45,443 bases of DNA from Azospirillum sp. 412522. GTDB taxonomy: Bacteria; Pseudomonadota; Alphaproteobacteria; Azospirillales; Azospirillaceae. Each line of letters opens with the position of its first letter. Within the stretch, counting starts at the first letter, position 1. Under the pieces are notes generated by a model. That model was not told where the DNA came from, did no database searches, and saw only the letters and a list, made by a program, of their open reading frames with translations. Made by a program: the position numbers and the translations under genes. The stretch spans positions 1 through 45,443 of the forward strand of contig NZ_RWIJ01000042.1 of assembly GCF_019805165.1 (NCBI RefSeq). The letters are read 5' to 3'. This document shows, piece by piece, positions 41,498-45,443 of the stretch.

Positions 41498-41974
41498 ATG
41501 ACCGCGTCTTACTTTGTGGAACTGAAGAACTGGGGACTGCATGTCCGGTTGCAGGGCACCCTGTCGCTGGAGCAGCGCGACGCCATCGCCCGGCAGGTCG
41601 AGGTGCAGTGCGCCACGCTGGGCGCCCGCGGCACGCCCTGGTGCAGCCTTGTCGAGTTCGACCATTTCGAGGCCGACGGGTTGCGGCCGGACATCCTCGT
41701 CGCCCTGATGAAGCTGGCGCGGCGCTGCGGACACCAGCGCAGCGCGGTGGTGATGACCGACTGGCACTGGGCGTCCGTGATGGCCGACGCGATGATCGCC
41801 GCCGGCATCGACGACCAGGCGCGGATCTTCGTCCAGGCCGAGGTCCTGCAGGCCGAGAGCGGGCTGGATGCGGAGATCGAGGGCCGCCCGGCCGGCGATT
41901 TCACCGGGATGGACAGCGCCATGGCCTGGGTGCTGAACGGCGGCGCGGTGCCGATGGTGTCGAAGGCGGCATAA
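41498..41974 (+). CDS. STAS/SpoIIAA-like protein, tentative
   Basis: 158 residues. The alternating strand-helix pattern (YFVELKNWGLHVRLQGTLSLEQRDAIARQ, then WCSLVEFDHFEADGLRPDIL, SAVVMTDWHWASVMADAMIA) resembles SpoIIAA-like/STAS proteins, which sense or regulate by binding partners. There is no conserved phospho-Ser I can place. The first codon is ATG 41498 with GGGGTG before it. It lies between nth and a DUF2244 gene. Function unknown. Confidence 0.65.
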   Translation: MTASYFVELKNWGLHVRLQGTLSLEQRDAIARQVEVQCATLGARGTPWCSLVEFDHFEADGLRPDILVALMKLARRCGHQRSAVVMTDWHWASVMADAMIAAGIDDQARIFVQAEVLQAESGLDAEIEGRPAGDFTGMDSAMAWVLNGGAVPMVSKAA

Positions 41975-42027
41975 CCCCGCCTTCCTCGCGGTTTTCTCCC
42001 GGCCGCCGCCGGGTTAGGATGGGCGCC

Positions 42028-42597
42028 ATGCCCATCGACATCGACGGCCCGAACCCCACCGGCCCCCCCTCCGCGGAAAGCGGCGGCGCGGGCGGGTCCG
42101 TGCGCGTCTTCTTCGACGCCATCCTCCACCCGCACCGCAGCCTGGGCCGCAGCGGCTTCCGGGTCCTGATGGCGGTGGTGGTGGCGATGAACCTGGTCGT
42201 CGCCGGCATCTTCGTCGCCCACGGCGCCTGGCCGGTGGTGCCCTTCTGCGGGCTGGACGTGCTGGCGCTGTGGCTGGCCTTCCGCGTCAGCTACCGCTCC
42301 GCCCGCCAGTATGAGCGGGTGCGGCTGACCGAAACCGCGCTGACCGTCCAGCGCGTCCACTGGAAGGCGCCGGAGCGGCGCTGGTCCTTCCATCCCCATT
42401 GGCTGCGGATCAGCCACGACGAGCCGGCCGAACACGACCGCCGCGCCGCCGGGCAGGTGACGCTGAGTTCGCACGGCCAGTCGGTCGGGGTCGGGTCCTT
42501 CCTGTCGCCGGACGAGCGCTCCAGCTTCGCCCGCGCGCTGGACGACGCGCTCCGCCTGTGGCGCCGCCCGCCCTGCCCGCCGGCGCCTGCCGGGTAG
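42028..42597 (+). CDS. DUF2244 membrane protein
   Basis: 189 residues with a Gly/Pro-rich N-terminus, two close membrane helices (FRVLMAVVVAMNLVVAGIFV; VVPFCGLDVLALWLAFRVSY) and a cytoplasmic C-domain (YERVRLTETALTVQRVHWKA, WLRISHDEP). This is the DUF2244 layout, and the family is often near nth in related bacteria. ATG 42028 or 42019 are possible starts. Role unknown. Confidence 0.85.
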   Translation: MPIDIDGPNPTGPPSAESGGAGGSVRVFFDAILHPHRSLGRSGFRVLMAVVVAMNLVVAGIFVAHGAWPVVPFCGLDVLALWLAFRVSYRSARQYERVRLTETALTVQRVHWKAPERRWSFHPHWLRISHDEPAEHDRRAAGQVTLSSHGQSVGVGSFLSPDERSSFARALDDALRLWRRPPCPPAPAG

Positions 42598-42603
42598 GGC
42601 CGT

Positions 42604-43083
42604 CTACCGCCGGCGATCCGCCGGATCGGGCAGGCCGCGCTCCTCCAGCTCCTCGTCGACCTCGCGCTCCACTTCGCGCTCGACCGCGCGTTCCACCTTC
42701 TCGTCGATGCGGTGGTCCAGGCACTCGGCCGTTTTCGCGAGATGCTCGAAGCTGCGCTTCACCTTCGCCAGGTCGGTTTCCGACATCTCCTCCAGGTCGA
42801 TCATGCCGTTGCGGGCGGAATGGCTGGCGCGGATCAGCTCGTCCAGCTTCAGGTGGATGGCCTGGGTGTCGCGGTTCTGGGCGTTCTGGATGATGAACAC
42901 CATCAGGAAGGTGACGATGGTGGTGCCGGTGTTGATCACCAGCTGCCAGGTGTCGGAGAAGTGGAACAGCGGCCCGGTCAGCCCCCAGACCAGCACGACG
43001 GCGAAGGCGGTGACGAAGGCGCCCGGCCGGCCGGACTGACGCTCCATCCAGCGGGCGAAACGGGAAAAGGCATCGCTGACCAT
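42604..43083 (-). CDS. Low-affinity iron permease family small membrane protein
   Basis: 159 residues: two membrane helices (FVTAFAVVLVWGLTGPLFHF; WQLVINTGTTIVTFLMVFIIQN), then QNRDTQAIHLKLDELI, the signature of the PF04120 family, then a strongly charged helix and coil (VERAVEREVEREVDEELEER). The family name comes from yeast Fet4; bacterial members are not proven iron transporters. It ends next to the convergent DUF2244 gene. Confidence 0.85.
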   Translation of the reverse strand: MVSDAFSRFARWMERQSGRPGAFVTAFAVVLVWGLTGPLFHFSDTWQLVINTGTTIVTFLMVFIIQNAQNRDTQAIHLKLDELIRASHSARNGMIDLEEMSETDLAKVKRSFEHLAKTAECLDHRIDEKVERAVEREVEREVDEELEERGLPDPADRRR

Positions 43084-43130
43084 TTTTGCGGCTGGCTCCC
43101 GCTTTATCGGACGGACAGGACGGACATAAG

Positions 43131-43158
43131 GAAAACGCCCGGCAAAGCCGGGCGGTTC
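43131..43158 (-). terminator. Intrinsic terminator after the MscS gene
   Basis: On the minus strand CGCCCGGC-TTT-GCCGGGCG, extended by GGAA/TTCC pairs, followed by TTTTCC. It lies about 50 bases past the stop of the mechanosensitive channel gene and before the next minus-strand gene. Confidence 0.75.
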
Positions 43159-43206
43159 CCTGTCCGTAAGGTCGGAGCCGATGCCTGCGGGCGGTACCCC
43201 CGGCGG

Positions 43207-45443
43207 TCAGGACCCCTGGCTGAGCGCCTCCGCCAGCGCCCGGTCGTGCGGGTTCTGGCCGACGACCAGCTGCATCGACTGGGTCGGCATGGCGATGCCC
43301 AGCTCGTCGAACTTCTTCTTCAGCAGGCGGTTGAACTCGCGGCTGACGCCCCACTGGCGGGTCGGGCGGGTCTTGAACTGGGCCAGGATGATGACGCCGG
43401 TGTCCGACAGCTTGTCGACGCCCAGCACCTCCAGCGGGGTCAGGATGTCGGCGGCGAACTGCGGCTGAGACTGCACCTCGGCTCCCGTTTCCTTCAGGAT
43501 GGCGATGATGCGGTCGGGATCCTCGCGGTTCGACACCGTCACGTTGAAGGCGGTGACCGAGAAGTCCTTGCTCATGTTCTTCACGGTGGTGACGGCGCTG
43601 AAGGGCACGGAATGCACCGCGCCCGCCCCGTCGCGCAGGCGGATCGAGCGGATGGAGATCGCCTCCACCGTGCCGGAATGGCCGCCGCCGACATCTACCA
43701 CGTCGCCGACCGACACCGTGTCCTCGAACAGGATGAACAGGCCGGTGATGATGTCCTTGACCAGGGTCTGCGAGCCGAAACCGATGGCCAGACCGACGAC
43801 ACCGGCACCGGCCAGCAGCGGCGCGATGTTGACGCCCAGCTCCGACAGGGTGATCAGCGACACCATCGTCACCAGCAGGATCAGGAAGGCGTTGCGCAGC
43901 AGCGGCAGCAGCGTGCGCATGCGGGCGCTGCGTTCGATGCGGGTGCCGTTGCGGTCGGTGGTGCGCAGGAAATGCTCGATCAGCGCGCTGACCACCTCCC
44001 AGGCGACGATGGCGCCGGCCAGCAGCAGGCCGATCGAGATGACGCTGCCGACGATGCGGCGGCCGGCATTCGTTTCGACCATCCCCAGCGTGTCGATGCC
44101 CCAGCCGTTCAGCGCCGCCCCCAGGGCCACCAGCCAGATGATGACCTTGCCGATGCGCTGGACGATGGGGAGATAGTGGAAGGCGCGGGTGTGCAGCTGC
44201 GGCAGGTTGCCGGCCAGCTCGCGGTTCATCGTCAGGCCGCGGCGCAGCGCGCGGTTCAGCCCGCCGACCAGCAGCCGCGCCGCCACCACCGCCACCATGG
44301 TCACGGCGGTGCCGCGGGCCAGGAATTCGAATCCGCCATAGACGTTCAGCACCCAGACGCCCAGCGTCACCACGACATAGAGGATGGCCAGCACGTGCCA
44401 GATCTCGGCAAAGCGGCGGCGCGCGGTGCGCAGGACCGCCCCCTGCCCCTCCGCCTCGCGCCGGGCGGTCGCCAGCGGGTCGCCGTCGCCCGACAGCGGG
44501 TTGCCGCGCATCCAGTCGGCGACGCCCACCCGGTTCTGCAGGATCAGCGCGATCAGCATGCCGGCGATCACCACGCCCAGCAGCTTCAGCAGCGCGCCGT
44601 AGGCGCCGAGCGGCAGGCCCAGCACATAGGCGCCCTCCGCCACGAAATAGCCGTAGACCGCCACGGCGATCAGCCGGCGCGACCAGATGTAGCAGCGCTT
44701 CGCCCCGTCGTCGCTGGTGTGGACCAGCCGCAGGTTGGGGGCGTCGGGGGCGAACAGCATGCGCACCACCACCAGCAGCGCCTGGGTGATGACGGTGGCG
44801 TTGACCACCGCCAGCGCCACCAGCCGCACGCGCGGCGCCGGCTCGGTCACCGACAGGATGGTGTAGGCGACGACGATGAACCCCAGGATCGGCGCCAGGT
44901 CCAGCACCGCCCGGCCGAGCAGCATCGGGATGCGCAGCAGCGAGGAGCCGACGGGACGGGCGGCCATGGCGTGGCGCGGCCGGCTGAGCAGCCAGGCGAT
45001 GCCGCGGGCGGCCACCGCGCCGATGCCGAGGATCATCGCCAGCTGGATGGCGATCTGGACCCAGCGGTCGCGGGCGGTGTCGTCCTGCGCCTGCCGCTGC
45101 ACCCAGGACAGCGCCCCCGGCAGGTCGGAGAAGACGTTGGCGACCTGCACCAACTGGCGGCTGACCACGTCCATGCGCGCCGCCAGGAAGGCCAGCGCGC
45201 GGGCGCCGAGGGTCTGCGGCAGCGCGGCCTCGCCCTCCGCCTCCTTGGCCTGGGCGAGGCCGCGCTGGGCGGTGATCAGGTTGCGCAGCTGGGTGACCAG
45301 CTGGGTGCGCGCATCCTGGTTCTCCAGCGTGCCGACCAGCGCCTCCAGCTGCTGGACGGTCGCCTCGTCCACCACCACCGGCGCGGCGGCGGGGGCCGCA
45401 CCACCGGCGGCCGGGGCCGGGGCGGCGGGAGCGGCGGCGGCAG
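43207..45443 (-). CDS. Large MscS-family mechanosensitive channel (N-terminus cut by window edge)
   Basis: At least 744 codons, open to the right edge, so the true start and any signal peptide lie outside. Visible order: Ala/Pro-rich linker, helical periplasmic domain (VQQLEALVGTLENQDARTQLVTQL), about ten membrane segments, the MscS pore and beta domains (GVVGLAIGFGSQTLVKDIITGLFILFEDTVSVGDVV) and the C-terminal domain. The extra membrane helices put it with MscK/YbdG/YjeP-like large channels that release solutes on hypo-osmotic shock. A terminator follows its 3' end. Confidence 0.92.
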   Translation of the reverse strand, partial: AAAAPAAPAPAAGGAAPAAAPVVVDEATVQQLEALVGTLENQDARTQLVTQLRNLITAQRGLAQAKEAEGEAALPQTLGARALAFLAARMDVVSRQLVQVANVFSDLPGALSWVQRQAQDDTARDRWVQIAIQLAMILGIGAVAARGIAWLLSRPRHAMAARPVGSSLLRIPMLLGRAVLDLAPILGFIVVAYTILSVTEPAPRVRLVALAVVNATVITQALLVVVRMLFAPDAPNLRLVHTSDDGAKRCYIWSRRLIAVAVYGYFVAEGAYVLGLPLGAYGALLKLLGVVIAGMLIALILQNRVGVADWMRGNPLSGDGDPLATARREAEGQGAVLRTARRRFAEIWHVLAILYVVVTLGVWVLNVYGGFEFLARGTAVTMVAVVAARLLVGGLNRALRRGLTMNRELAGNLPQLHTRAFHYLPIVQRIGKVIIWLVALGAALNGWGIDTLGMVETNAGRRIVGSVISIGLLLAGAIVAWEVVSALIEHFLRTTDRNGTRIERSARMRTLLPLLRNAFLILLVTMVSLITLSELGVNIAPLLAGAGVVGLAIGFGSQTLVKDIITGLFILFEDTVSVGDVVDVGGGHSGTVEAISIRSIRLRDGAGAVHSVPFSAVTTVKNMSKDFSVTAFNVTVSNREDPDRIIAILKETGAEVQSQPQFAADILTPLEVLGVDKLSDTGVIILAQFKTRPTRQWGVSREFNRLLKKKFDELGIAMPTQSMQLVVGQNPHDRALAEALSQGS

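Noticed and set aside
41338..42597. 419-codon plus-strand frame
   Set aside because: It spans the STAS-like gene in another frame; only the DUF2244 part (from 42028) is real.

Overview
The window is a dense, high-GC (about two thirds G+C) bacterial chromosomal segment. It carries about 50 protein genes on both strands and shows no rRNA, transposase, integrase or CRISPR array. I could not establish a tRNA. Gene content points to an alphaproteobacterium, most likely Rhodospirillales and Azospirillum-like. The main pointers are the pairing of a TauE/SafE transporter with an alphaproteobacterial TM protein (TIGR02186/Alph_Pro_TM), orphan motA and ccmAB genes, DUF2244 next to nth, and a bactofilin. 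The genus is inferred from protein and synteny recognition only.

Layout. 0.5-7 kb: M23 murein peptidase; a minus-strand block (small helical protein, FemAB-like transferase, motA); a secreted His/Pro-rich protein; an exported glutathione peroxidase converging on ccmAB. 7-13 kb: an intergenic region with an orphan minus-strand terminator (candidate small RNA), an AspT/YidE-type transporter, and a complete polar amino-acid ABC importer (ATPase, binding protein, two permeases). 13-17.4 kb: lpoA-like lipoprotein diverging from rsmI-yraN-sirB1-like-gshB. 17.4-25 kb: LysR/cupin divergon, trpS plus a peptidase-C15-like protein lacking its catalytic Cys, a MarR gene behind small minus-strand ORFs, an S33 hydrolase, and yifB/comM. 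25-30 kb: a YeeE/YedE pair, a creatininase-family enzyme, hrcA-grpE with promoter and terminator, a CheY-like receiver, and a DUF1848 protein with a radical-SAM-like Cys cluster. 30-35 kb: nfuA-like gene, then TSUP, Alph_Pro_TM and UspA genes, and an HTH protein of unknown role. 35-45 kb: a divergent pair of membrane-anchored coiled-coil proteins, one behind a consensus sigma-54 promoter; adenosine-kinase-like PfkB; HxlR-FabF; EI24/CysZ-like; bactofilin; nth; STAS-like; DUF2244; small iron-permease-family protein; and a large MscS channel cut by the right edge.

Most genes are housekeeping or envelope functions in short operons. The most unusual signals are these: an exact 12-base motif (CAGGTAAGGATA) present four times, always between genes near 3' ends; the sigma-54 promoter feeding an unrecognised coiled-coil gene with a mirrored partner; the C15 pseudoenzyme; the candidate small RNA; and several microduplications at gene junctions. 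No clearly new multi-gene system is evident. The 34.5-35.7 kb coiled-coil pair is the best candidate for undescribed biology.
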